From: an uncultured Pseudomonadota bacterium
Lineage (GTDB): Bacteria; Pseudomonadota; Gammaproteobacteria; Xanthomonadales; Ahniellaceae
NCBI GenBank assembly: GCA_937996755.1
Contig: CALKUS010000017.1
Location: forward strand, 1 to 43,855
Length of the DNA: 43,855 nt
Reading direction: 5' to 3'
The position numbers were made by a program, and so were the translations under genes. Below are positions 16,076-24,453 of the stretch, one piece after another. The first letter of the stretch is position 1, and each line of letters begins with the position of its first letter. The notes under the pieces were generated by a model, which was given only the letters and a program-made list of their open reading frames with translations, ran no database searches and was not told the DNA's origin.

Positions 16076-16651
16076 ATGAACGACGGATGCTGGATGAGCG
16101 TGGACGGCGACGACGGCGAGACCATCGCCGTCGTGTGCTCGCGTGACGAACACGGCGTCGAAACGCTGATCAGCGAGTGCGGCCTGCGCCTGCTGCGACG
16201 CGGACCCGACACGTACGTCGAAGCCGCGAGCGGCAGGCACTACCACGGACGCGCGCGCGAGGTGCCACGCGAGCCGCCCGAGAACGGCCACTACGAAGTC
16301 GCGGTGCACGAGCGCACCGGCTACATCGAGCTCGAAATCCGCGGCGATTTCCGTCACTCCAGCACCGTCGACGGTGTCTGGACCCGCGCCGTCGCCGGCG
16401 TGCGCGCAAGCCCGGCGCGCCGCCGCGTGCTCGCGGAGCGCGGCCCGGGCCGCATCGCCGGCGACAGCGACAAGCTCGACCTGCTCCGCCGCTTCTTCGG
16501 CGACCTCCGCGGCGACGAACGCGTCGCCCTCGTGATGTCGGGCGCATCCGGCACCGGCGGCGCAATGCTCATCGCGCTGGCGAAGCTCCACGGACTGAAC
16601 CTCGCCGTATTCACCGATCGCGACGAAGCGACGCGCTGGTTGCTGGGCTGA
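16076..16651 (+). CDS. STAS/SpoIIAA-like domain protein, function unknown
   Basis: The 191-aa protein is soluble and has no signal peptide. Its second half (about 75-191) has the alternating strand-helix pattern of STAS/SpoIIAA-like domains: GYIELEIRGDF, then RRVLAERGPGR, LDLLRRFFGDLRGDERVALVMS, and a terminal LNLAVFTDRDEATRWL segment that is typical of this group. The first half, ending in a histidine/arginine stretch near the middle, is not recognised. The ATG at 16076 is the first plausible start; no Shine-Dalgarno sequence is seen, and an FNR-type palindrome is centred 41.5 bases upstream, so the transcript could be nearly leaderless. The fold call is moderate, the role unknown. Confidence 0.65.
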   Translation: MNDGCWMSVDGDDGETIAVVCSRDEHGVETLISECGLRLLRRGPDTYVEAASGRHYHGRAREVPREPPENGHYEVAVHERTGYIELEIRGDFRHSSTVDGVWTRAVAGVRASPARRRVLAERGPGRIAGDSDKLDLLRRFFGDLRGDERVALVMSGASGTGGAMLIALAKLHGLNLAVFTDRDEATRWLLG

Positions 16652-16863
16652 TCGAACCCCCGGCGCGGTCCGGCCCCTGGCCGCAGCGCGCGGATGGGCG
16701 GCAGGATTCCGGATGTCCGCGTGTTGTCGCATCCTCGTGTTATCCAGACTTCATGGCTGCGCGCCGAGGGCCGCGAGCTGGCGCGCGTGGATCGCGAGCG
16801 CAAGCTGCCTGTCGATCCGGACCGGCATCGGAAGAGACTGATTCGCCAGCTTGCGCAGCACGT

Positions 16864-17610
16864 TCAGCGCGCGTTCGCGCGCAGGGTCCTGGCCCGCTCG
16901 CGCGACACCGGCAGCTTCGTGCCGTCGCGCAGCTCGGCTTCGACGCGGCCGTCGAGGCGGCGGCGGAACGCGGCGACGAAGTCCAGGTTCACGACGTGGC
17001 TGCGGTGGATGCGAACGAAGCGCGTGGGTTCTAGGCGTTGCTCGAGCTTCGCGAGCGGCACGTGCAGCACGTGCGATTCGCCGTCGGCGTGCGCGGCGAC
17101 GTAGTCGCCGATCGCTTCGAAGCGCGCGATGCGCTCGACCGGCACCGCGAGCACGCGGCGGCCGCTGCGCACGAACAACCGCGTCATCGGGCCCTGCGCG
17201 AGCGCTTCGCCGAGTCGGTCGAGCGCTGCGCCCGCGGGCTCGCCGAGCGCGGCGCGGGCGCGGTCGAGCGCCGCGGCCAGGCGCTCGGCCGAATACGGCT
17301 TCAGCAGGTAATCGATGGCGCCGAGCTCGAACGCGGCCACGGCGTGCTCGGCGTAGGCCGTCGTGAACACCACGTGCGCGCGATGCGTCGCGCGGCGGAG
17401 CACGTCGAGGCCCGAACAGCCGGGCATCTCGATGTCGAGGAACACGAGGTCGGGCTTCAGCGCGTCGATCGCCGCGACGGCGGCCGGGCCGCTCGCGGCC
17501 TCGCCCACGCACGACAGCCACTCGACCTCGTCGAGCAGCGCGCGCAGGCCGGCGCGCGCGGGCGGCTCGTCCTCGGCGACGAGCACGGTGACGCGCGCGT
17601 CAGTCGCCAT
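16864..17610 (-). CDS. LytR/AlgR-type response regulator (receiver + LytTR)
   Basis: The 248-aa regulator has an N-terminal receiver domain with acidic residues E13 and D14, phospho-acceptor D59 in LVFLDIEMPG, and K104 in YLLKPY. A LytTR DNA-binding domain (about residues 145-245) follows, recognised by RLFVRSGRRVLAVPVERI, YVAAHADG and the FVRIHRSHVVNLDFV segment. It starts inside the kinase gene with an 11-base overlap, so it is the partner of that kinase. The 212 bp after its stop, up to the facing STAS-like gene, contain no recognised gene apart from an unproven 36-codon frame. Confidence 0.94.
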   Translation of the reverse strand: MATDARVTVLVAEDEPPARAGLRALLDEVEWLSCVGEAASGPAAVAAIDALKPDLVFLDIEMPGCSGLDVLRRATHRAHVVFTTAYAEHAVAAFELGAIDYLLKPYSAERLAAALDRARAALGEPAGAALDRLGEALAQGPMTRLFVRSGRRVLAVPVERIARFEAIGDYVAAHADGESHVLHVPLAKLEQRLEPTRFVRIHRSHVVNLDFVAAFRRRLDGRVEAELRDGTKLPVSRERARTLRANAR

Positions 17611-18610
17611 GGTTCGGTAGCACCAAACGCGCGCGACCGCCGCCGTGCGGCCCTTGGCCCAGCTCGAGCGATGCAGCCGAGCCGTACAGCACGGCGAGCC
17701 GCTCGCGCAGCCGGCGCAGGCCCGTGCCGGGCGTGTCGGGCGGGGCAACGATGCCGGCGCCGTCGTCGTCGACTTCGATGACCAGCCGCGTGCCGTCGAC
17801 GCGCGCCGCGATGCGCAGCACGCTGGCCTGCTCGCGCGGCGCGATCGCGTGGCGAATCGCGTTCTCGACGAGCGTCTGCAGCGCGAACGACGGCACCAGC
17901 CAGTCGACTGCGGCCGGATCGATCGACGCGTCGACGCGCAGGCGCTCGCCATGGCGCAGCGCCTCGATCGCCAGGTAGCGCTCGACGAACGACCACTCGT
18001 CGCGCAGCGGCACGAGGTCGCGGCGCTCGCCCGTGGCGATGCGCAGCGCTTCCGCGAGCTGGATCGCCGCGCGCGACGCGAGCGCCGGTTGCGACGGGAT
18101 CAGCTGCACGACGGTGTTCAGCGCGTTGAACAGGAAGTGCGGATGCAGTTGCGCGCGCAACGCGTCGAGCTGCGTGCGCGCCGCGAGCGCTTCGAGCTCG
18201 GCGCCGCGCGCCGCGGCGCGCTGCGCGTACGCGACGCCCGCGATCATCACGTACAGCCAGATGCCCATGATGAGGTACGGCACGAGGCCGGGCCCGATGA
18301 CGACGACGATCGCGCCGGCGACCACCGACTCCATCAGGTTGTTGAGCATCCACCACGCGGCCGCGAACACCGGCGCGGCCGCGAGGTGCAGCAGCACGAA
18401 CCGGGCCGTCATCGGGATCGGCCACGGGAAGCGGCCGGCCGCGCGGTTCACGACGATGCCGAGCAGGGCGCCGGCCAGCACCATGCGCAACGCGATCGGC
18501 GCAGCCTGCCAGACCGTACCGCCGTGCGCGGTGGAAATCATCACGGCGAACAGCACGCCCACCGGCAGCCAGCCGATGAGCAATTGCGTCCAGAACGTCC
18601 CGCGCGTCAT
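17600..18610 (-). CDS. LytS/YehU-type sensor histidine kinase
   Basis: The 336-aa membrane kinase has four hydrophobic segments in residues 7-130, with no large periplasmic domain, followed by a His_kinase domain whose phospho-acceptor lies in LRAQLHPHFLFNALNTV (H158). The ATPase part has TLVENAIRHAI (N250), VDDDGAGI (280-287) and GTGLRRLRERL. Such kinases pair with LytTR regulators, and the next gene encodes one with an overlap. The signal is unknown. It lies 25 bp after the secreted DUF1579-like gene on the same strand and may be read from that gene's promoter. Confidence 0.93.
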   Translation of the reverse strand: MTRGTFWTQLLIGWLPVGVLFAVMISTAHGGTVWQAAPIALRMVLAGALLGIVVNRAAGRFPWPIPMTARFVLLHLAAAPVFAAAWWMLNNLMESVVAGAIVVVIGPGLVPYLIMGIWLYVMIAGVAYAQRAAARGAELEALAARTQLDALRAQLHPHFLFNALNTVVQLIPSQPALASRAAIQLAEALRIATGERRDLVPLRDEWSFVERYLAIEALRHGERLRVDASIDPAAVDWLVPSFALQTLVENAIRHAIAPREQASVLRIAARVDGTRLVIEVDDDGAGIVAPPDTPGTGLRRLRERLAVLYGSAASLELGQGPHGGGRARLVLPNHGD

Positions 18611-18635
18611 TCGCGCAGTCTAAGTCGAACGTGCC

Positions 18636-19223
18636 TCAGCGCGTGGCCTGCGCGGCCGTCCGTGTCGCAGTCATCTCGAGCACGCCCTCGTCCCAGGTCT
18701 TGCCGCCGTCGGCCGAGCGGTCCTGCACGAGCTCGAAGCCGTCGGGCGTGATCGCGCTGAAGCGCGTGCGCACGGCGTACGGCTTGCCCTCGGCGTCGGT
18801 GCCGATCGCCTCGACGAGCATCGCGTCGCCCTGCCACGTGCCGCGCGCGCTGCTCATGCGGCCGCGATAGACGTCCACGCCGCCGACCAGCCAGCGCTGC
18901 TCGTTGCGCGCGTACACGCGCCAGCTGCGGCTCAGCGACGCCGGGTTGCCCGATGCGTCGACGATGCGCAGCTCGTCCTCGACGCCGAAGCCGTCGAACG
19001 CGCGCCACGCCTTCCAGGTGCCGACCAGGCGCGGCGCGCCGTGCACCATCGCGGCGAGGCCGGAGACCTTCGGCCGCACGTCGACCGACCATTCGCCGAC
19101 GAGGAAATCGAACTGCTTCGCTTCCGCGGGCGCGTCCGTGGCGGGCGGGCTGCCGTGCATCTGCGCGGTGGCGTGCGGCGCGACGCAGGCGATGGCGAGC
19201 ATCAGGGCGATTCGGGCGAGCAT
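18636..19223 (-). CDS. Secreted DUF1579-like protein
   Basis: The 195-aa protein starts with a signal peptide (likely cut after ATA at residue 20). The mature part opens with FDFLVGEWSVDVRPK at 38-52, the hallmark of DUF1579-like beta-barrel proteins, then has repeated strands with tryptophans (GTWKAWRAFDGFG, GTWQGDAMLVEAIG, GGKTWDEGVLEM). Family members are lipocalin-like barrels of unclear role. GAGGAG stands seven bases before the ATG, which decides the start over longer upstream readings. It lies just upstream of the sensor kinase gene on the same strand, and is divergent from the ABC ATPase gene across a 151-bp gap with no clear promoter. Confidence 0.8.
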   Translation of the reverse strand: MLARIALMLAIACVAPHATAQMHGSPPATDAPAEAKQFDFLVGEWSVDVRPKVSGLAAMVHGAPRLVGTWKAWRAFDGFGVEDELRIVDASGNPASLSRSWRVYARNEQRWLVGGVDVYRGRMSSARGTWQGDAMLVEAIGTDAEGKPYAVRTRFSAITPDGFELVQDRSADGGKTWDEGVLEMTATRTAAQATR

Positions 19224-19374
19224 GGCGTTCTCCTCGTGGACGTGCTGCCGAGCTTCGCAGCGCGCGCACGCGTGGCGCAGGCGATTTCGCCGAACCGTCG
19301 CCCGGCACCGGCGAACGGCGCGTGCTGCGCGCCCGCGCGCCGTACGGTGGTCGCCACCAGGAGGAGACATCGCC

Positions 19375-20097
19375 ATGGACGCCACCGCCCTGCCCGACCG
19401 CGATTCACCCACGCTCTCGCTGCGCGGCGTCGGCCGCCGCTACGGCCAGGCCGCACAGGCCTGCGACGCGCTCGCGGGCGTCGATCTCGACGTGCGCGCC
19501 GGCGAGTTCGTCGCGCTGCTCGGCGCATCGGGCAGCGGCAAGTCGACGCTGCTGAACCTCGTGGCCGGGCTCGACCGGCCGACGTCGGGCTCGGTGGTCG
19601 TCGCCGGGCGCGCGCTCGAGAAGCTGTCGTGGCGCGCGCTCGCGAAGTGGCGCGGCACGGGCGTCGGGCTCGTGTTCCAGTTCTTCCAGCTGCTGCCGAC
19701 GCTCACGGCGATCGAGAACGTCATGCTGCCGATGGACTTCGCACGGCGCGGCGCTGCCGACGAGCGGCGCCGTCGCGCCGAGGCGCTGCTCGAGCGGCTC
19801 GGTGTCGCCGACCAGGCGCACAAGCTGCCGGCCACGCTGTCGGGCGGCCAGCAGCAGCGCGTGGCCGTCGCGCGCGCGCTCGCGAACGACCCGCCCTTGC
19901 TGCTCGCGGACGAGCCCACGGGCAACCTCGACTCGCGCAACGCGGCGTCGCTGGTCGCGCTGCTGCGCGGGCTCGCAAGCGACGGACGCACCGTCGTGAT
20001 GGCGACGCACGATGCGGCGGCGCGCGCGCACGCGTCGCGCGCCGTCACGCTCGTCGACGGACGCGTGGTCTCCGACGAGGCGGTCGTCCGTGGCTGA
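19375..20097 (+). CDS. ABC transporter ATP-binding protein (LolD/MacB type)
   Basis: The 240-aa ATPase has Walker A GASGSGKST at residues 50-58, the Q loop in VFQFFQLLPTLTAIENV, signature LSGGQQQRVAVARAL and Walker B LLLADEPTGNLDS, with an H loop in MATHD. The sequence type is that of ATPases that drive FtsX-fold permeases (LolD, MacB, YbbA). A strong AGGAGG stands before the ATG. Its stop overlaps the permease start by eight bases, so the two form one transporter. Substrate is not evident; lipoprotein, peptide or lipid are all possible. Confidence 0.93.
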   Translation: MDATALPDRDSPTLSLRGVGRRYGQAAQACDALAGVDLDVRAGEFVALLGASGSGKSTLLNLVAGLDRPTSGSVVVAGRALEKLSWRALAKWRGTGVGLVFQFFQLLPTLTAIENVMLPMDFARRGAADERRRRAEALLERLGVADQAHKLPATLSGGQQQRVAVARALANDPPLLLADEPTGNLDSRNAASLVALLRGLASDGRTVVMATHDAAARAHASRAVTLVDGRVVSDEAVVRG

Positions 20098-22414
20098 CGC
20101 GCGCTGGCACAAGCTGCGGCGCGACGCGTGGTCGAACCGCGGACGCTTCGCGCTCGCCATCGTGGCGCTGGCCGTGGCGCTCGCGGCGGCCGGCACGATC
20201 GCCGTGACGCGTGCGCTCGTGGCACGCGCCACGCACGACGGCTTCCTCGCCAGCCTGCCTGCGTCCGCAACGATCGAAGTCGCGCCGTTGGACACCGGCT
20301 TTGTCGAACGCGTGCGCGGGCTGCCGGGCATCGCCGCCGCGCGCGCGCGGCGCACGCTCGCCATTTCGCTGCGCATCGACGGCGCGTCGCGGCCGGCGCT
20401 GCTGTTCGCGCCGTTCGAGTACGAGGCGACCGATCTCGGCCGCCTCGCGCCCGACGGCGGCACGTGGCCGCCGCGCGACGGCGGGCTCGTGGTCGAGCGG
20501 TCGTCGGTGGATTTCGCCGGCGCCCGCATGGGCGAGTCGGCCGTGGCTGGCGACGACGCGCCGCTCGCGATCGCGGGCTTCGCGCGCGACGTCTCGCTCG
20601 CACCGGGCTGGATGGAGCATCTCGTCTACGGTTTCGCGACGCCCGCGACGCTCGCCCGCATCGGTGGCGATCGCGCACGCGACGAGCTGCGCATCCGCGC
20701 GAGCGACGCGTCCGCCGACCGAGATGCGGTGCGCCGCCTCGCGCAATCGGTGCAGGCGCTCGCGCTCGCCGAAGGCCGCCGCGTGTCGCGCATCGAGGTG
20801 CCCGAGCCCGGCCAGCACGTCCACGCGGCGCAGATGGACTCGCTGCTCCTGACGCAGGCCGCGTTCGCGGCCATCGCGCTGCTCGCGGCCGGCTTCCTCG
20901 TGCTGAACCTGATGGCGTCCATCCTCGCCGGCCAGGTGCGCGAGATCGGCGTGATGAAGGCGATCGGCGGCGGCGACCTGCAGGTGGCGCTGCCTGCGCT
21001 CGGCCAGGCCGCGCTGCTCGGCGTCGCCGCGACGGCGATCGCATTGCCCATTGCGCTCGCGGCGGGCCGGCGCTACGCCGCGTTCAAGGGCGAGCTGCTG
21101 AACTTCCCGATGGACGCGATGGCGATGCCGGTGTCGGCGTGGCTGCCGCTGCTGCTCGTCGGCCTCGCACTGCCCGTGCTCGCCGCGGCGTGGCCGGTGC
21201 GGCGCGCCGTGTCGCAGCCGCCCGCCGAGGCGCTGCGCGACGCGGGCATCGCGAGCGACGCGGGCCGCATCGCGCGCCGCTGGCGCCTGCCGTGGCTCGG
21301 CCGCCCGCTCACGATCGCGCTGAACAACGCATTCCGCCGCCGCGCGCGTTTCGCGCTCACGCTGCTCTCGCTGGTCGCGGCGGGCGCCGCGTTCCTCGCG
21401 GCCGCCAACCTGCGCGGCGCCGTGATCGCGTCGATCGACGAGCTGTTCGCGGCGCAGCACTTCGACGCGACGCTCGCGCTCGGCGAAGGCACGGCGGCCG
21501 CGGACGTCGAGCGCATCGCGTCCCGCGTGCCGGGTGTCGCGCGCACGGAAGCCTGGGGGCGCGCGCGCGCAGCGCTCGTGCAGGCCGACGGGCTGCGCGG
21601 CGACGAGTTCACCGTGCTCGCCGTGCCGCGCGAGTCCATCCTGCTCACGCCGCAACCGCTCGCGGGCCGCTGGCTCGGCGACGGCGACGGCGAGATCGTC
21701 GTGAGCCGCCGGCTCGCGCGCGAGAATCCGGCCATGGTAACGGGTGCACGCGTGACGCTCGCGCTCGACGGCATCGAGCGCGAATGGCGCGTGGTCGGCC
21801 AGCTCGAGGCGGGACCGCAGGCCACCGCATGGATCGCGCGCGGCACGGCGCCCGCGCGCGTGCTCGCCGTCGCGTTCGGCCCGGGCGGCGAAGCGGTCGA
21901 GCTCGGCGCGCTCGCGCGCCTGCGGTCCTCGCTGGCCGACGCGGGGATTTCCGCCGGCGGCAGCCAGCGCATCGCGGAGGCGAAGCGCGTGGTCGGCGAC
22001 CACCTGCTGATGGTGGTCGACTTCCTCGCGGCGATGGGCTGGACGATGCTCGTGGTCGGCGCGCTCGGCCTGGGCTCGACGATGGCACTCGCCGTGCTCG
22101 AGCGCACGCGCGAGATCGGCGTGCTGCGCGCGATCGGCGCGGGCGACGGCCAGGTCGCCGCACTCGTGCAGGCGGAGTCGCTCGTGATCGCGCTGCTCGC
22201 GTGGCTGATCGCGATCCCGGCGTCGATCCCCGTCGCGCTCGCGCTCGGCGCCGCGTTCGGCCGCATCATGTTCACGGTGCCGGCGCGTCCGATGCCCGAC
22301 GGCGGCGCCGTGCTCGCCTGGCTCGCCACCAGCGTGGGCATCGCGGTGGTCGCGGCCGCGTTGCCGGCGCTGCGCGCGGTGCGAATGCCGCCGGTGCGCG
22401 CGCTGGTCGGCTGA
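20090..22414 (+). CDS. FtsX-family ABC permease, two FtsX domains
   Basis: The 774-aa permease starts with a transmembrane helix (about 23-45), a large extracytoplasmic region, then an FtsX domain (three helices about 250-390) with VREIGVMKAIGGG. The second half repeats this: a helix near 415, another extracytoplasmic region, and a second FtsX domain with TREIGVLRAIGAGDGQ near 680 and two more helices to the end. No lipoprotein-retention or MacA-type partner is encoded nearby. The start is GTG at 20090, overlapping the ATPase gene. It is 29 bp before the tandem SPINDLY-type genes, so transporter and transferases may be co-transcribed. Confidence 0.9.
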   Translation: MADARWHKLRRDAWSNRGRFALAIVALAVALAAAGTIAVTRALVARATHDGFLASLPASATIEVAPLDTGFVERVRGLPGIAAARARRTLAISLRIDGASRPALLFAPFEYEATDLGRLAPDGGTWPPRDGGLVVERSSVDFAGARMGESAVAGDDAPLAIAGFARDVSLAPGWMEHLVYGFATPATLARIGGDRARDELRIRASDASADRDAVRRLAQSVQALALAEGRRVSRIEVPEPGQHVHAAQMDSLLLTQAAFAAIALLAAGFLVLNLMASILAGQVREIGVMKAIGGGDLQVALPALGQAALLGVAATAIALPIALAAGRRYAAFKGELLNFPMDAMAMPVSAWLPLLLVGLALPVLAAAWPVRRAVSQPPAEALRDAGIASDAGRIARRWRLPWLGRPLTIALNNAFRRRARFALTLLSLVAAGAAFLAAANLRGAVIASIDELFAAQHFDATLALGEGTAAADVERIASRVPGVARTEAWGRARAALVQADGLRGDEFTVLAVPRESILLTPQPLAGRWLGDGDGEIVVSRRLARENPAMVTGARVTLALDGIEREWRVVGQLEAGPQATAWIARGTAPARVLAVAFGPGGEAVELGALARLRSSLADAGISAGGSQRIAEAKRVVGDHLLMVVDFLAAMGWTMLVVGALGLGSTMALAVLERTREIGVLRAIGAGDGQVAALVQAESLVIALLAWLIAIPASIPVALALGAAFGRIMFTVPARPMPDGGAVLAWLATSVGIAVVAAALPALRAVRMPPVRALVG

Positions 22415-22443
22415 CCGCGGGCACTCGGCTACCATGCGGTGGC

Positions 22444-24453
22444 ATGGCCACCGCTTCGCAAGGCATTGCCGCGGCGTTCGACGCCTTGCGGCAGGGACAG
22501 CTGCCGCGCGCCGAACAGATGGCGCGCGCGCTCGTCGCCGCGCCCGATGCGGACGCACGCGCGCATGCGCTGCTCGGGCGCGTGCTCGCCGCGCGCGGCG
22601 ACCTCGTCGCGGCGCGCGACAGCGTCGACCGCGCGCTGGCGCTCGACGCCGACTGCGTGCCGGCGCGCGTGGAGAGCGCCGCGCTCGCGCGGCACGCCGG
22701 CGACCTGCAGCGCGCGATCGGCGACCTCGAGGCGCTCGTGCGCCTGCAGCCGCGCTTCCTGCCGTTCCAGCTCGACTTGGGCGACGCGCTGATCGCGGGC
22801 GGTCAACCGGAGCGCGCGCTCGCCGCATTCACGCGCGCGGCTGCGCTGGACGCACGCAACCTGCGCGCGCACGACGGCGTGGCTCGCGCGCACTGGGCGC
22901 TGAAGTCCGACATGCGCGACTGGCTCGCGGCGCGCGAAGCGATGGCCGCCATCGAGGCTACGGCGGCCGCGTACACGCGCCTCGCGTTCGACTACGGCAA
23001 GGCCAGCAACTTCGCCGCGATGCGCGCGGCGTTCGACCGCGCGCTCGCGCTCGACCCCGACTGGCTGCCCGCGCGCTGGGGCCGCATGCAGCATCCACGG
23101 GAGCTCGTCCATCCGGACGCGGCCGCGCTGGACGAGTTCCGGCGCGACTGGCTCGCCGGGCTCGAATGGTTCGAGCGCCACGAGTACGTCGCCGCACGTG
23201 CGCCCGAGTACCGCGCCTGCATGCTGTCGGCGACGAACTTCTACCTGCACTACCTCGGCGAGGCGTTCGTCGACGAGCAACGGCGCTACGCGCGCGTGGT
23301 CGAGCGCATGGTCGCGCTCGCGGCGCCCGATTCGCCGGCCGCCGCGTCGCGCGCAAGCGACGGCCGGCTGCGCGTCGGCTTCATCTCGGCGTTCTTCCGT
23401 CGCCACGCGATGACGAAGCTGTTCGGCGCGCTGGTCACGGGCCTCGACCGCGCGCGCTTCGAGGTGTCGTTGTTCTACCCGAGTGCGATCGAGGACGACG
23501 TGACGGCGGCGCTGCGCGCAGGCGTCGACCACTTCGAGTCCGGCGAGCGCCCCATCGCGGCGTGGAGCGAAGCGCTCCGTGCGCGCGAGCTCGACGTGCT
23601 CGTGTTCGTCGACATCGGCATGCACACGATGGCGCAGGCGCTGGCGGCGATGCGCCACGCGCCGCGGCAGTACCAGCTCTGGGGCCATCCCGTGACGAGC
23701 GGGTTCGCCGCGATCGACGGCTTCGTCAGCGCCGACGGCATGGAGCCGCCCGGCGCCGAGCGCAACTACGCCGAGCCCCTGCTGCGGTTGCCGCGCCTCG
23801 GTTGCGTGTTCGCGCCGCCGTCGCTGGCGCCGGTCTCCGTGCCGGAGCTCGAGGACGGCGCCGGGCGCATCGAGGTGTTCTTCGCGCAGGCCGCGTTCAA
23901 GGTGATGCCGGCGTTCGACGACGTGCTCGCGCGCATCGCGCAGCGCGCGCCGGCCGTGCGCTTCCACTTCACGCCTCACGCGCAGTCGCCCGCGCGTCGC
24001 GCGCTGCGCGAGCGCCTGGCGCGCGCGTTTGCGACGCGTGGCCTCGCGTTCGACGACCACGCCGGGCTGTTCCGGCACGTGGGCGAAGCGGAGTTCCTCG
24101 GTGTCGCCCGCGCCTCGCACTTCTCGCTCGACTCGATGGGCTGGTCGGGCGGCGTCACCACGCTCGAGATCCTCTGGCACGACGCGCCCGTGCTCACGCT
24201 GCCCGGGAAGCTCATGCGCGGCCGGCACACGTCCGCGATGCTCGACATCCTCGAGCTGCCCGAGCTAGTGGCACGCGACGTCGACGACTACGTGGAGCGC
24301 GCCGTGCGCCTCGCGACGGACGCCGACTGGCGCGATTCGCTGCGCGCACGGATCCGCGAACGCAAGCACCGGCTGTACGACGACCGGGGCGTGATCGCCG
24401 CGTTCACCGACCTGCTCGGACACGCAGCCGCGGTACCATCGCGCGCCCCATGA
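22444..24453 (+). CDS. TPR-containing SPINDLY/O-GlcNAc transferase-like glycosyltransferase (copy 2)
   Basis: The 669-aa protein has TPR-like repeats over about 1-210 and a GT41-type region from about 308. Conserved points include H321 in GFISAFFRRHAMTKLF, GHPVTSG at 414-420, K486 in FFAQAAFK and DSMGWSGGVTTLE at 563-575. ATNFYLHYLGEAFVDEQ at 263-279 marks the linker shared with the other copies. It is clearly a relative of the next gene, from the N-terminal AAFDALRQGQL repeat to the C-terminal IRERKHRLYDDRGVI, so the pair is a tandem duplication. Its stop overlaps the next start (ATGA). Acceptor and sugar donor are unknown. Confidence 0.88.
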   Translation: MATASQGIAAAFDALRQGQLPRAEQMARALVAAPDADARAHALLGRVLAARGDLVAARDSVDRALALDADCVPARVESAALARHAGDLQRAIGDLEALVRLQPRFLPFQLDLGDALIAGGQPERALAAFTRAAALDARNLRAHDGVARAHWALKSDMRDWLAAREAMAAIEATAAAYTRLAFDYGKASNFAAMRAAFDRALALDPDWLPARWGRMQHPRELVHPDAAALDEFRRDWLAGLEWFERHEYVAARAPEYRACMLSATNFYLHYLGEAFVDEQRRYARVVERMVALAAPDSPAAASRASDGRLRVGFISAFFRRHAMTKLFGALVTGLDRARFEVSLFYPSAIEDDVTAALRAGVDHFESGERPIAAWSEALRARELDVLVFVDIGMHTMAQALAAMRHAPRQYQLWGHPVTSGFAAIDGFVSADGMEPPGAERNYAEPLLRLPRLGCVFAPPSLAPVSVPELEDGAGRIEVFFAQAAFKVMPAFDDVLARIAQRAPAVRFHFTPHAQSPARRALRERLARAFATRGLAFDDHAGLFRHVGEAEFLGVARASHFSLDSMGWSGGVTTLEILWHDAPVLTLPGKLMRGRHTSAMLDILELPELVARDVDDYVERAVRLATDADWRDSLRARIRERKHRLYDDRGVIAAFTDLLGHAAAVPSRAP

